From: Hyphomicrobiales bacterium | GTDB lineage: Bacteria; Pseudomonadota; Alphaproteobacteria; Rhizobiales; Xanthobacteraceae | DNA length: 64,000 bases | NCBI GenBank assembly: GCA_017305535.1 | Contig: JAFKKN010000006.1 | Location: forward strand, 248,001-312,000 | Direction of reading: 5' to 3' | Shown here: positions 9,348 through 17,504 of the stretch, piece by piece | How the letters are laid out: each line of letters starts with the position of its first letter | How positions within the stretch are numbered: the first letter of the stretch is position 1 | Notes under the pieces: model-generated | Seen by the model: the letters and a program-made list of their open reading frames with translations, nothing else | Told to the model about the DNA's origin: nothing | Database searches by the model: none | Translations under genes and position numbers: made by a program

Positions 9348-9701
9348 TCAGCGGCGATGGCAATGGAAGTGATGGTGGCGGTCGTAATAGCCGCGGCAGC
9401 GCTTGCCGCGATACGGGCCACGATCGGGAATCCCGAGTACGCCGTTGACGCCGCCGACCACACCACCGACGCCGGCGCCAATCGCGCCACCCACCGCTCC
9501 GCCGATCGGACCGGCCGCACGATTGCCTTCACGCGAGCCCTGATGCGCGCCGCGCTCCATGCCGCCGATCACGCCCTGGGCGTGCGCCAGATTGGGCGCG
9601 GCGAGCAGCGCCGCCGCCAGCGCGGCCATCGCCAAGTGAAGGCGTAGCGACGGGCGGGACGGCAGGACAGCGGCCTGTGTCTTCAAGGCTTGGATGTTCA
9701 T
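9348..9701 (-). CDS. small secreted Gly-rich protein with His-rich tail, function unknown
   Basis: The 117-residue product has a signal peptide (hydrophobic AMAALAAALLAAPNLAHA ending at an Ala-x-Ala site near residue 41). A glycine-rich glycine-zipper-like stretch follows (GGAVGGAIGAGVGGVVGGVN, about residues 66-85), then a basic, His-rich end (YYDRHHHFHCHRR). GAGGAG lies seven bases upstream of the start. Glycine zippers can insert into membranes, but no function can be assigned. It ends at the shared terminator. Confidence 0.7.
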   Translation of the reverse strand: MNIQALKTQAAVLPSRPSLRLHLAMAALAAALLAAPNLAHAQGVIGGMERGAHQGSREGNRAAGPIGGAVGGAIGAGVGGVVGGVNGVLGIPDRGPYRGKRCRGYYDRHHHFHCHRR

Positions 9702-10046
9702 TGGGCTCCTCGCGAGTTAACCGATCAAAGGGTCTCAGCGGCCAAAGCGGCGCTGGCAAACGGCTAGGGATTGCTCACGACAACGCACAAGGCCGCGATT
9801 GGTTGCCACGGCCGCGTCAAACTGGTTGCCCGTTACCGCGTACGCCGGATAACCGCGTCTGCTTCCCGGCCATGCTTCCGCCATCGATCAATCTCACCAA
9901 GGCGTGTCACAACGCCATTAAGATTGATCCGCTATGGGACTGGAACCACCGCTAGATCATGTGCATATAACAGCGGCGGGGACGGGCAAGCGACCTTTCG
10001 GTTTCTGGCGGCAAGTCGGGAATCGGATCTGGAGGCCAGGAAACAT
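9702..10046. other. 345-bp divergent intergenic region
   Basis: The region lies between two divergent genes for secreted proteins and must hold both promoters. I see no clear promoter match, terminator or repeat. The only sites I can point to are the two ribosome binding sites at its ends: GAGGAG on the left, and GGAGG with AGGAAA on the right. Confidence 0.4.
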
Positions 10047-10865
10047 ATGCGTTCGTTGCTCATTCCGGTTGCCGCGCTGATGCTCGCAGCGGCCCCCACG
10101 GTCGCCCTGGCCAAAGTCGCCATCACCGTCGACAAGGACAATCAGATCATGACGGTGTCAGTCGATGGCGTGCAGCGCTATCAATGGCCGGTGTCGACCG
10201 GCAACCCGTCGCACGAAACGCCGGACGGCAAATTCCAGACGTTCCGCATGGAGGAAGACCATTTCTCCAAGGAATTCGACGACGCGCCGATGCCGCACTC
10301 GATCTTCTTCACCAAGCAGGGCCACGCGATCCACGGCACGTTTTCGGAAAAGAGCCTCGGCACGCCGGTATCGCACGGCTGCGTCCGCATTTCGCGGGCC
10401 AACGCCACGACGCTCTATGATCTCGTGAAGCGCGACGGCCTGCTCACCACCACGGTGACGCTCACCGGCTCCTCTCGCGTCGCGCTCGCCCGCAAGGGCA
10501 AATCGAAGACCGACGTGGCGCGGCGCGATCCGGCTCCGGGCGACGTCGAGGCCGGTTACGACGCCGCCGGCAACCCCATCGACCTGTCGCCGCAAGCGCG
10601 CCGCGTGCAACGCCCGGTGCAGCCGCAGGTGTCGGACGACGGCTACATCTATCCCGCCGACGGCAGCAGCAGCGATCAACGCTACCCGTCGCCGCGACCT
10701 TATCGTCGCGTCTATCAGGGGCAAGCTTACGGTGGCCAATACGGCCAGCAATACGCCGTGCCGCGCAGCTATGACGACCCGCAGAGCTACTACGCCGGTC
10801 AACAGGGCTATTACGCTCCCCGTCCCTACCTGCGTCCGCGCGGCTTGTTCTCCGACGCGGATTGA
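10047..10865 (+). CDS. L,D-transpeptidase (YkuD domain), secreted
   Basis: The 272-residue protein has an N-terminal signal peptide (LLIPVAALMLAAAPTVALA, cleavage near residue 21), then a YkuD domain with the catalytic motif HAIHGTFSEKSLG...VSHGCVRIS (about residues 92-120). The cysteine of SHGCVRIS is the nucleophile. The family makes 3-3 crosslinks between diaminopimelate residues of peptidoglycan or links lipoproteins to it in the periplasm. The C-terminal 90 residues are low-complexity, rich in Tyr, Gln, Pro and Arg. The start at 10047 was chosen because the signal peptide begins there and AGGAAA/GGAGG precede it. Confidence 0.9.
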   Translation: MRSLLIPVAALMLAAAPTVALAKVAITVDKDNQIMTVSVDGVQRYQWPVSTGNPSHETPDGKFQTFRMEEDHFSKEFDDAPMPHSIFFTKQGHAIHGTFSEKSLGTPVSHGCVRISRANATTLYDLVKRDGLLTTTVTLTGSSRVALARKGKSKTDVARRDPAPGDVEAGYDAAGNPIDLSPQARRVQRPVQPQVSDDGYIYPADGSSSDQRYPSPRPYRRVYQGQAYGGQYGQQYAVPRSYDDPQSYYAGQQGYYAPRPYLRPRGLFSDAD

Positions 10866-10940
10866 AATGCGTCGTGGCAGGTGAGTGAAATCACCGGCCA
10901 GCCAATGCTGACATCGCAATAGTCCATTGTGCTCTCAGTC

Positions 10941-11030
10941 CGTCATGGCCGGATTTATTCCGGCCATCCACGTCTTTACGGCCACGCCGCAGGAAGAACG
11001 TGGATGGCCGGGACAAGCCCGGCCATGACG
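10941..11030. repeat. double-hairpin intergenic repeat, CGTCATGGCCGG family (copy E)
   Basis: The left arm CGTCATGGCCGG with CCGGCCATCCACG and the right arm CGTGGATGGCCGGG with CCCGGCCATGACG form two hairpins that are also inverted repeats of each other. It lies between the L,D-transpeptidase gene and the converging membrane protein gene, where it could act as a transcription stop. Confidence 0.85.
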
Positions 11031-11067
11031 AAGTAACGCTTTCAGACGTCGCGATCACGCTCCGCAT

Positions 11068-13353
11068 TCAATTGTCGCCGTCGCGCAGGCGCCGCCATAC
11101 GGCGCCGAGGATGTTTGAGTAATCGTCGGTCCAGACCCGCTGATCGGCGGGCGGCACGGTCTTCACCCATTTCTCATTCGACGCGAGGCTGCCGATGTCG
11201 GCGTCGGCGCGCGCCGAGATCACCACGTCGGTAGTAAACACGTAAGTGTCGTCGCGGCCGGAATCTTCGTTGAAGTGCCAGCTCGTCAGGCCGTTGGCGC
11301 CGGCGATGCCGGCCACCACGCTGGCGAGTTCGAGATGCCGGTTGGAGACGTGCATCGCGACCGCGCCTTGTGGTGCAAGTTTCGACCGATAGATCGCCAT
11401 CGCCTCCTGCGTGGCGAGATGAATCGGGATCGCATCGGACGAGTAGGCATCGACGATGACGAGATCGTATTGCCCGTCCGGTTCACGCGCGAAGGTGAGC
11501 CGCGCGTCGCCAAGCACCGGCTGCATCGTCGGCGCGCACTTCTCGATGAAGGTGAAGTAGCGTGGATCGCGCGCGGTATCGATCATGGTCTGGTCGATCT
11601 CGAAGAATTTCCAGTCCTCGCCCGGCGCCGAGGCGCAGGCCAGCGTTCCGGCGCCGAGACCGATCACCGCGACGCGGATCGGCCCACTCTTGCGCGCACG
11701 GATCGCGGCGATCGCCTGACCGAGGCCGCCGTCCTTGTCGTAATAAGAAATCGGCTCGGGACGACCGGTAACCTTCGTGCCGTCGTCGTTCAGCATTCGC
11801 TCGGCGCCGTGGATGGTGGTGCCGTGCATCAGCACATGATAGTGCCCGCCCGGCGTCACCACGATCTTGTGTACGCCGAAGAAGCTGCGCACCGTGGTCA
11901 CCCGTCCCTCGTCCGACGGATAGACCCGCAATAGCAGCAGCGCCAGCGCCACGGTCGCAGCAACTTTAGCGCTGCTGGCGCGCGCCACGATCGCGAGGAT
12001 CACCGCCAAGGCCGCGCAGACCTCGGCAGAGGCAAGCCGCTGCTCCTTGACCGCGTCGAATACCCGGCCCGGCAGGAAAGCCGGCACGAGCCATACGATC
12101 GCAAGGATCGCCAGAACGAGCCAGTACCAGCGCAGAAACCCGGCCCAGCGCTCCTGAGTGGGCGGGCGGCACAGCGCCGCCAAAGCGATGAGGATCGGGT
12201 ATTCGGCGATCCATGAGAACGTGAACGGCGCGATCAGACCGGCGAACAAGCCGCCGACCATGCCGCCGAACGACAGCGCGACATAGAAGCCGGTGAGATA
12301 GCGCGGCGCCGGACGCGTGCGCGCCAGTTCGCCGTGGCAGGCCATGGCGATGATGAAGAAACACAGTTGATGGCCGCCAAGCGTCAGCAACAGGTTCTGT
12401 TCGCCGCCGACCGCGAGCAGCACGATGACGCCGGCAATCGCCACCGGCTGCAACGCCAGCATCCAGCTGTGCGGCAGTAGCGGGCGCGACTGGAACACCA
12501 GCACCCACGTCAGCAGATAGAGCGACAGCGGCAACACCCACAACAGCGGCGCGGCGGCAACGTCGGTGGAGATATGCGCCGTCACCGCGATCAGCAGGCC
12601 GGACGGCACCGCCGCGAGGAAAATCCAGCGCGCGCGCGTCAGCCACGTCGGCGGCGGGCGATTGTCAGCCGCATCCTCCGCGGATTGAATCGCAGCCGCT
12701 TGCGGCGACCGCAGCAGCATCACCCCGCATCCCGCGATCAACAGAATCAGCAGGCCGTACCCCATGGTCCAGAGCAGGTTCTGGCTACGCAGCGACAGCG
12801 CCGGCTCCAGCAGAAACGGATAGGACAGCAGCGCGAGAAAGCTGCCGATATTCGACGACGCATACAGGAAGTACGGGTCGCGCCCGCCGGGGTGGCCTGT
12901 GCGCACGAACCACGCCTGCAACAGCGGATTGTTGGCGGCGAGCGCGAAGAACGGCAGGCCGATCGACACCGCGAACAGACCGAGCAGCCAGAACGCATAG
13001 CCGCTCGACGGGGGTTCGCCCCACCCGCCGGCGATCGTCAGCGGCAACGCCATCAACGCGGCGATCAGCAGCATCAGATGAATGGCGACGGCGGCGGCGC
13101 GGCCGGGGAGTTGCGTCAGGAAGTGCGCGTAGAGATAGCCGCCGAGCAGCAGCGACTGAAAAAACACCATCGCCACCGACCACACCGCCGGCGAGCCACC
13201 CAGACGTGGCAGCACCATCTTGGTGAACAGCGGCTGCACCGAGAACAGCAGCAGCGCGCTGACGAAGATCGCGGCAGTGTACAGGATCAGGATCAGGCGG
13301 TGGCGCGAGGGCGACGGCTGGTCGCGGGTCGCGGGCGGCGCGGAAAGCGTCAT
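11068..13353 (-). CDS. membrane protein with spermidine-synthase-like methyltransferase-fold domain
   Basis: The 761-residue protein has two parts. The first roughly 450 residues hold ten or more membrane helices and look like the membrane half of fused spermidine synthase proteins (AAIFVSALLLFSVQPLFTKM, LPRLGGSPAVW). The C-terminal 280 residues have a Rossmann nucleotide-binding motif (VAVIGLGAGTLACA), an acidic end of strand 2 (FFEIDQTMIDTARD), GDARLTF and YDLVIVDAYSSDAIPIHL, as in SpeE-like aminopropyltransferases. Whether it makes polyamines is unknown. The ATG at 13353 was chosen over 13467 because the family-like sequence begins there. Its 3' end faces repeat 10941-11030. Confidence 0.82.
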   Translation of the reverse strand: MTLSAPPATRDQPSPSRHRLILILYTAAIFVSALLLFSVQPLFTKMVLPRLGGSPAVWSVAMVFFQSLLLGGYLYAHFLTQLPGRAAAVAIHLMLLIAALMALPLTIAGGWGEPPSSGYAFWLLGLFAVSIGLPFFALAANNPLLQAWFVRTGHPGGRDPYFLYASSNIGSFLALLSYPFLLEPALSLRSQNLLWTMGYGLLILLIAGCGVMLLRSPQAAAIQSAEDAADNRPPPTWLTRARWIFLAAVPSGLLIAVTAHISTDVAAAPLLWVLPLSLYLLTWVLVFQSRPLLPHSWMLALQPVAIAGVIVLLAVGGEQNLLLTLGGHQLCFFIIAMACHGELARTRPAPRYLTGFYVALSFGGMVGGLFAGLIAPFTFSWIAEYPILIALAALCRPPTQERWAGFLRWYWLVLAILAIVWLVPAFLPGRVFDAVKEQRLASAEVCAALAVILAIVARASSAKVAATVALALLLLRVYPSDEGRVTTVRSFFGVHKIVVTPGGHYHVLMHGTTIHGAERMLNDDGTKVTGRPEPISYYDKDGGLGQAIAAIRARKSGPIRVAVIGLGAGTLACASAPGEDWKFFEIDQTMIDTARDPRYFTFIEKCAPTMQPVLGDARLTFAREPDGQYDLVIVDAYSSDAIPIHLATQEAMAIYRSKLAPQGAVAMHVSNRHLELASVVAGIAGANGLTSWHFNEDSGRDDTYVFTTDVVISARADADIGSLASNEKWVKTVPPADQRVWTDDYSNILGAVWRRLRDGDN

Positions 13354-13587
13354 GCGGTCTTCAGCCTCAATCCGGCGAACCTTTGCGCCGGCAACGCCCC
13401 GCAACCTTGCGTCGAGGCGCCGGATTGAAGCACAAGGCCCCGCCGCAAACAATGTGACCCACCCCACTATCGTTCAAAGGCATTCAGCTTTGTGAGTCTC
13501 CTTTTGCCGTTACCGCGACAAAAGGCTGCAATCGGTTCCGCGAACCCGGTAAAGTGGCCGCGACAGTCTCTCTGTTTGCGAAAGATC

Positions 13588-15195
13588 ATGGCCGACTTCG
13601 ATACCGACGTTGTCATCATCGGCGCGGGCCACAATGGCCTTACCTGCGCAGCCTATCTGGCGATGGCCGGCTTGAGCGTGCGCGTGGTGGAGCGCCGCAA
13701 GGTGGTCGGCGGCGCGGCAGTCACCGAGGAGTTTCATCCGGGCTTCCGCAATTCGGTCGCCGCCTACACCGTGAGCCTGCTCAACCCGACCGTCATCGCC
13801 GACCTGAAACTGCACGAGCACGGCCTGCGCATCGTCGAACGCCGCGCACAGAATTTTCTCCCAACGCTGAACGGCGACTATCTTCTCACGGGCGAAGGCC
13901 GCACGGCGGCATCGATCACGCGCATCAACGCAAGCGACGTCGAACGCTACAACACGTTCACCCGCGAGCTTGAGGCCATCGCCGACGTGCTGCGGCAACT
14001 GGTGTTGCGCGCGCCGCCGAATCTGGTTGCAGGGTTCGGCGCGCCCGCGATCCGCGAAACCCTCAATGCGCTCGGCACCGCGAATGTGTTGCGCGCACTG
14101 CCGATGGAGCAGCAACGGCTGTTGCTCGATCTGTTCACGCGCTCGGCCGGCGAAATGCTCGACGAGATCTTCGAGGGTGAACTGGTCAAGGCGCTGTTCG
14201 GCTTCGACGCCATCGTCGGTAATTACGCCAGTCCCTACGCGGCGGGTTCCGCTTATGTCATGCTGCACCATGCTTTCGGCGAGGTGAACGGCAAGAAGGG
14301 CGTGTGGGGCCACGCCATCGGCGGCATGGGCGCCATCACGCAAGCAATGGCCGCCGCCGCGCGCAGCCATGGCGTCGAGATCGAAACCGGCGTCGGCGTC
14401 CGCGAAGTTGTCGTTGAGGACAGCCGCGCGACGGGCCTTGTGCTCGATGACGGCCGCCGCATTCGCGCGCGTTACGTCGCCGCCAACGTCAATCCGAAAC
14501 TGCTCTACACGCGGCTGATGCCGAGGGAGGCGCTGCCGGGTGAATTCCTTGCCCGCATCGCGCGCTGGCACAACGGCTCCGGCACGTTCCGCATGAATGT
14601 CGCGCTGTCGGCACTGCCGTCGTTCACCGCGCTGCCCGGCGCCGGCGATCATCTCACCGCCGGCATCATCATGGCGCCCAGTCTCGCCTACATGGACCGC
14701 GCCTGGCAGGACGCGCGCGAATACGGCTGGAGCCTCGCGCCGGTGGTGGAGATGCTGATCCCCTCCACGCTCGACGACTCGCTCGCGCCGCCCGGCCAGC
14801 ATGTCGCGAGCCTGTTCTGCCAGCACGTCGCGCCGCAACTGCCGAACGGTTCGTCATGGGACGAACACCGCGACGAGGTCGCCGACCTGATGATCGCGAC
14901 GGTCGACAGTTACGCGCCCGGCTTCGCCGCCAGCGTGCTCGGCCGGCAGGTACTCTCCCCACTCGATCTCGAACGCGAGTTCGGCCTGCTCGGCGGTGAC
15001 ATCTTCCACGGCGCGCTGACGTTGAACCAACTGTTCTCGGCGCGGCCGATGCTGGGTTACGCCGACTATCGCGGGCCGCTGAAGGGGCTTTATCACTGCG
15101 GCTCCGGCGCACATCCCGGCGGCGGAGTCACCGGGGCCCCCGGCCACAACGCCGCCCGCGTGATCCTGCGCGATCACAAGGCCTTCTTCGCCTGA
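13588..15195 (+). CDS. NAD(P)/FAD-dependent oxidoreductase, phytoene-dehydrogenase-like
   Basis: The 535-residue protein starts with a dinucleotide-binding motif, VVIIGAGHNGLTCAAYLAMAG (GxGxxG, about residues 8-28), followed by VVERRKVVGGAAVTEEF. It ends with the second FAD-contact motif of the carotenoid desaturase/amine oxidase class (LYHCGSGAHPGGGVTGAPGHNAA, about residues 502-524). Such proteins are often annotated as phytoene desaturases, but there is no carotenoid gene nearby, so the substrate is open; the retinol saturase/PYROXD2 branch is an alternative. The start at 13588 is set by the FAD motif. Confidence 0.85.
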   Translation: MADFDTDVVIIGAGHNGLTCAAYLAMAGLSVRVVERRKVVGGAAVTEEFHPGFRNSVAAYTVSLLNPTVIADLKLHEHGLRIVERRAQNFLPTLNGDYLLTGEGRTAASITRINASDVERYNTFTRELEAIADVLRQLVLRAPPNLVAGFGAPAIRETLNALGTANVLRALPMEQQRLLLDLFTRSAGEMLDEIFEGELVKALFGFDAIVGNYASPYAAGSAYVMLHHAFGEVNGKKGVWGHAIGGMGAITQAMAAAARSHGVEIETGVGVREVVVEDSRATGLVLDDGRRIRARYVAANVNPKLLYTRLMPREALPGEFLARIARWHNGSGTFRMNVALSALPSFTALPGAGDHLTAGIIMAPSLAYMDRAWQDAREYGWSLAPVVEMLIPSTLDDSLAPPGQHVASLFCQHVAPQLPNGSSWDEHRDEVADLMIATVDSYAPGFAASVLGRQVLSPLDLEREFGLLGGDIFHGALTLNQLFSARPMLGYADYRGPLKGLYHCGSGAHPGGGVTGAPGHNAARVILRDHKAFFA

Positions 15196-15235
15196 GCATG
15201 ACGTTCGGAGCCGTGGGCATCCCTGTATATATCCC

Positions 15236-15255
15236 TGTGGACAGGGTGTGGATAA
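15236..15255 (+). promoter_or_regulatory. pair of DnaA-box-like sites (one perfect)
   Basis: TGTGGATAA at 15247-15255 is the exact complement of the consensus DnaA box TTATCCACA, and TGTGGACAG at 15236-15244 is a degraded copy in the same orientation. They lie just past the oxidoreductase stop codon, in a region with no other feature. Binding is inferred from the motif only. Confidence 0.4.
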
Positions 15256-15297
15256 CCATAGGACAAGCGGTGGATGCCATGCTCCCGAGCCTCGCCG

Positions 15298-15750
15298 CTA
15301 CTGTCGTATCGCCGTCGCCTGATGAAATATCATCAGCCATTGATCGCCCTTTTTCTCGAACCCCCGCGTACCGATGGCCGAGCCTTGGGCCGTCTCCCCG
15401 TTCAGGCGCTTGCCGGTGAACGACTCGAGACCGACGATAACGGCCATGTTGCCGTCAACGTGGATGCTGCGCTCCGTCATCGCGACATTGAACTCGCTGT
15501 AACGCGACATTTGGGTCTGAAAGCTCTTTTCCACGTTCTCCCAACCGAGTTCGGGCGCTTTGCTCGACGGGTGGACCACGAACACATAGGGCGCGTGCGA
15601 CCATAGTTTTTCGATAGCTGCGATGTTACGCGCCGACCACGCGCTCTCGAACGCCTGATTGACAGCGCGAACACTCGTTTCGGCATCTTCTGCCTGAGCC
15701 GGCACGGCAACGCTGACGAGAAAGCAAAACACGAGAACGAGATAACGCAT
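15298..15750 (-). CDS. SnoaL/DUF4440-like protein (NTF2-like fold) with signal peptide
   Basis: The 150-residue protein has a clear signal peptide (YLVLVFCFLVSVAVPAQA, cleavage after about residue 20). The rest reads like a ketosteroid-isomerase/SnoaL fold: VNQAFESAWSARNIAAIEKLWS near the start and GTRGFEKKGDQWLMIFHQAT near the end. Proteins of this fold are small-molecule-binding or isomerase domains with diverse roles; none can be named here. AGGAGGGG is a strong ribosome binding site six bases before ATG 15750. Confidence 0.8.
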   Translation of the reverse strand: MRYLVLVFCFLVSVAVPAQAEDAETSVRAVNQAFESAWSARNIAAIEKLWSHAPYVFVVHPSSKAPELGWENVEKSFQTQMSRYSEFNVAMTERSIHVDGNMAVIVGLESFTGKRLNGETAQGSAIGTRGFEKKGDQWLMIFHQATAIRQ

Positions 15751-15844
15751 GATCCCCTCCTCTTTTTCCCGGCGACCGCGCGAAGCACGATCGGAACTCC
15801 ACCTTAGTACACCTCCAAAAACAGAAAACCGTGCCGAAACGGGA

Positions 15845-16036
15845 ATATTTTGAACCGCACGGCTTGACGAGCCTCTGCCGTCGATCCGCGTTTTCGCGCG
15901 GTTTCAAAATATCAAGCCGAGATATCTCCGGACGCTGTCACGGACGGATAGTGGAAAACCCTGTGAAAACCCCCTGCAGGTTCGGGGTCTAATTCTGTGC
16001 TGCAGTGTGGAAAACCCTTGAACTGTCTGTGGATCA
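15845..16036. promoter_or_regulatory. AT-rich inverted repeat plus DnaA-box-like sites
   Basis: This is part of the 326-bp gap before prmA. ATATTTTGAACCGC (15845-15858) is repeated inverted as GCGGTTTCAAAATAT (15898-15912) with one extra base; a second inverted pair, CGGCTTGA/TCAAGCCG (15860-15867, 15912-15919), overlaps it. Then come AGTGGAAAA (15950), TGTGGAAAA (16006-16014, a match to relaxed DnaA box TTWTNCACA) and TGTGGATCA (16028-16036, one mismatch), all in one orientation. No protein-coding potential is visible. Confidence 0.35.
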
Positions 16037-16043
16037 CATGTGA

Positions 16044-16069
16044 ACAAGAGGCTCCGCAGGAGCCCTTGT
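16044..16069 (+). promoter_or_regulatory. hairpin in the prmA leader
   Basis: ACAAG-A-GGCTCC, loop GCA, GGAGCC-CTTGT forms an 11-bp stem with one bulged A. It ends seven bases before the prmA start codon and holds the only GGAG in the leader, so it could mask the ribosome binding site. There is no T-run, so it is not a standard terminator. Confidence 0.4.
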
Positions 16070-16076
16070 CCCTCCC

Positions 16077-16982
16077 ATGACGTCGACTGTCACACCGCAA
16101 AGCACCAGCGCCACCTTCACCGTCGGCGACGAACGCCGGGCGCGAGGCATCGTCGACGTGCTCGAAGAGAGCCTCGATCCCGGCGAGATCGCGGTAGCCG
16201 CGTTCGAAAATGCGGAGGGTGTCTGGGAGATCGTGTTGCACTTCCAGACACAGCCCGATGAAGACGCGATCCGGCACCTGGTGGGCCTTGCCGCCGGAGA
16301 CGACGCGGCAACGGCACTGTCATTTCAGACGGTCGAGGCCAAGGACTGGGTGAAGGCCAGCCTCGAGGGGCTGGTGCCGGTCCCGGCGGGGCGTTTCGTC
16401 GTCCACGGCCAGCATGATCGCGCGCGGGTCGCGAGCAATAAGCTCGGCATCGAGATCGAAGCGGCGCTGGCGTTCGGCACCGGCCATCATGGCACCACGC
16501 GCGGCTGCCTGCTGTTGCTCGACGATGTGCTGAAACGTCGCCGCCCCTCGCATGTCCTGGATCTCGGCTCCGGCACCGGCGTACTGGCGATTGCCGCCGC
16601 GAAGGCGCTGCGGAAACCGGTACTGGCCAGCGACATCGATCCGCAGGCCGTTATCGTTGCGCGCGACAACGCGAAATTCAACGATGTCGGACAATTGATC
16701 GACGCCGTCTGCGCGATCGGGTTTGCCGCGCCGGCGCTTCGTACGCGCGCGCCATTCGATCTGATCCTGGCGAACATTCTCGCCAATCCGTTGCGACAGA
16801 TGGCGCCGACCATGGCGCGGCATCTCGCCCCTGGCGGGCTGGTGATCCTGTCGGGGTTGCTGCCGGCGCACACGCGCGGCGTGGTGGCGAGCTATCGCGC
16901 GGTCGGCTTGAAATTGATCCGGCGCTTGCAGGTCGATGGCTGGTGCAGCCTGCTGATGCAGCGGTCAGCTTCGCGCGACTAA
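16077..16982 (+). CDS. prmA: ribosomal protein L11 methyltransferase
   Basis: The 301-residue protein has an N-terminal substrate-recognition domain and a class I methyltransferase domain with HGTTRGCLLLLD, motif I VLDLGSGTGVLAIAAAK (about residues 160-176), the acidic strand-2 end ASDIDPQAV and the PrmA signature FDLILANILANPL. It trimethylates ribosomal protein L11 on Lys and the N-terminal amine using S-adenosylmethionine. The length matches the family. It is a single gene, preceded by the hairpin at 16044-16069 and followed by a palindromic repeat. Confidence 0.95.
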   Translation: MTSTVTPQSTSATFTVGDERRARGIVDVLEESLDPGEIAVAAFENAEGVWEIVLHFQTQPDEDAIRHLVGLAAGDDAATALSFQTVEAKDWVKASLEGLVPVPAGRFVVHGQHDRARVASNKLGIEIEAALAFGTGHHGTTRGCLLLLDDVLKRRRPSHVLDLGSGTGVLAIAAAKALRKPVLASDIDPQAVIVARDNAKFNDVGQLIDAVCAIGFAAPALRTRAPFDLILANILANPLRQMAPTMARHLAPGGLVILSGLLPAHTRGVVASYRAVGLKLIRRLQVDGWCSLLMQRSASRD

Positions 16983-16993
16983 GACCAGAGAAT

Positions 16994-17078
16994 CGTCATT
17001 GCGAGGAGCGTAAGCGACGAAGCAATCCAGCTCTTACTTTATGGCTTACTGGATTGCTTCGCTTCGCTCGCAATGACA
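16994..17078. repeat. palindromic intergenic repeat, CGTCATTGC family (copy 2)
   Basis: CGTCATTGCGAGGAGCG at the left is inverted as CGCTCGCAATGAC at the right, and inside them GAAGCAATCCAG pairs with CTGGATTGCTTC. It starts 11 bases after the prmA stop and could form a long hairpin in the transcript. Confidence 0.85.
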
Positions 17079-17095
17079 TCCGTCAATTCATCGCG

Positions 17096-17296
17096 CTAGC
17101 GTTGGACGCTCTGTTTCGATTTCGACACTTCGGAACGGCGTTTCGTCGCGCGGCCTCGCGCGGTAAAACGATCCAGCATCCGGCGCAGCTTGCTGCGCGG
17201 CTTCGTTGCTTCGACGGTCGGCTCGGGAGCGCGCGGCGTGGTGGCTCGCGGCGCGGACGTCGACAACTTCTCAAACGTAAAGGCGGGCAAAGTCAT
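17096..17296 (-). CDS. hypothetical small basic protein
   Basis: This 66-residue open frame (MTLPAFTFEKL...KLRRMLDRF) is rich in Arg, Lys, Ser and Thr, with a Pro/Ala-rich middle and an amphipathic KLRRMLDRFTARGRATKRR segment. No family is recognised and there is no membrane or signal segment. GAGGG abuts the start with too little spacing for a normal ribosome binding site. It fits the gap between the repeat and the aminopeptidase gene without overlap. It could be spurious. Confidence 0.4.
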   Translation of the reverse strand: MTLPAFTFEKLSTSAPRATTPRAPEPTVEATKPRSKLRRMLDRFTARGRATKRRSEVSKSKQSVQR

Positions 17297-17504
17297 CCCT
17301 CATCGTTCGGACCGAGTTGAAACACTCCGGACGTTTCCCGATATTGTCGACTTGTGAGCGTTCGCCGTGGCGGCGGTGTCCCCGCCCGTCTGGCGCGGGC
17401 GCCGCAATCTAATCTAAGTTACGCCGCGATGACAACTTTATGATTTCGCCTTCCGGTGAGTTCCGGAAAACTTGTCCGCACCCGTGTCATACAATCGAGG
17501 AACC

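Noticed and set aside
13588-15195. Carotenoid phytoene desaturase (crtI)
   Set aside because: The FAD motifs fit a wide family, but there is no carotenoid gene nearby and the sequence gives no specific evidence for phytoene as substrate.
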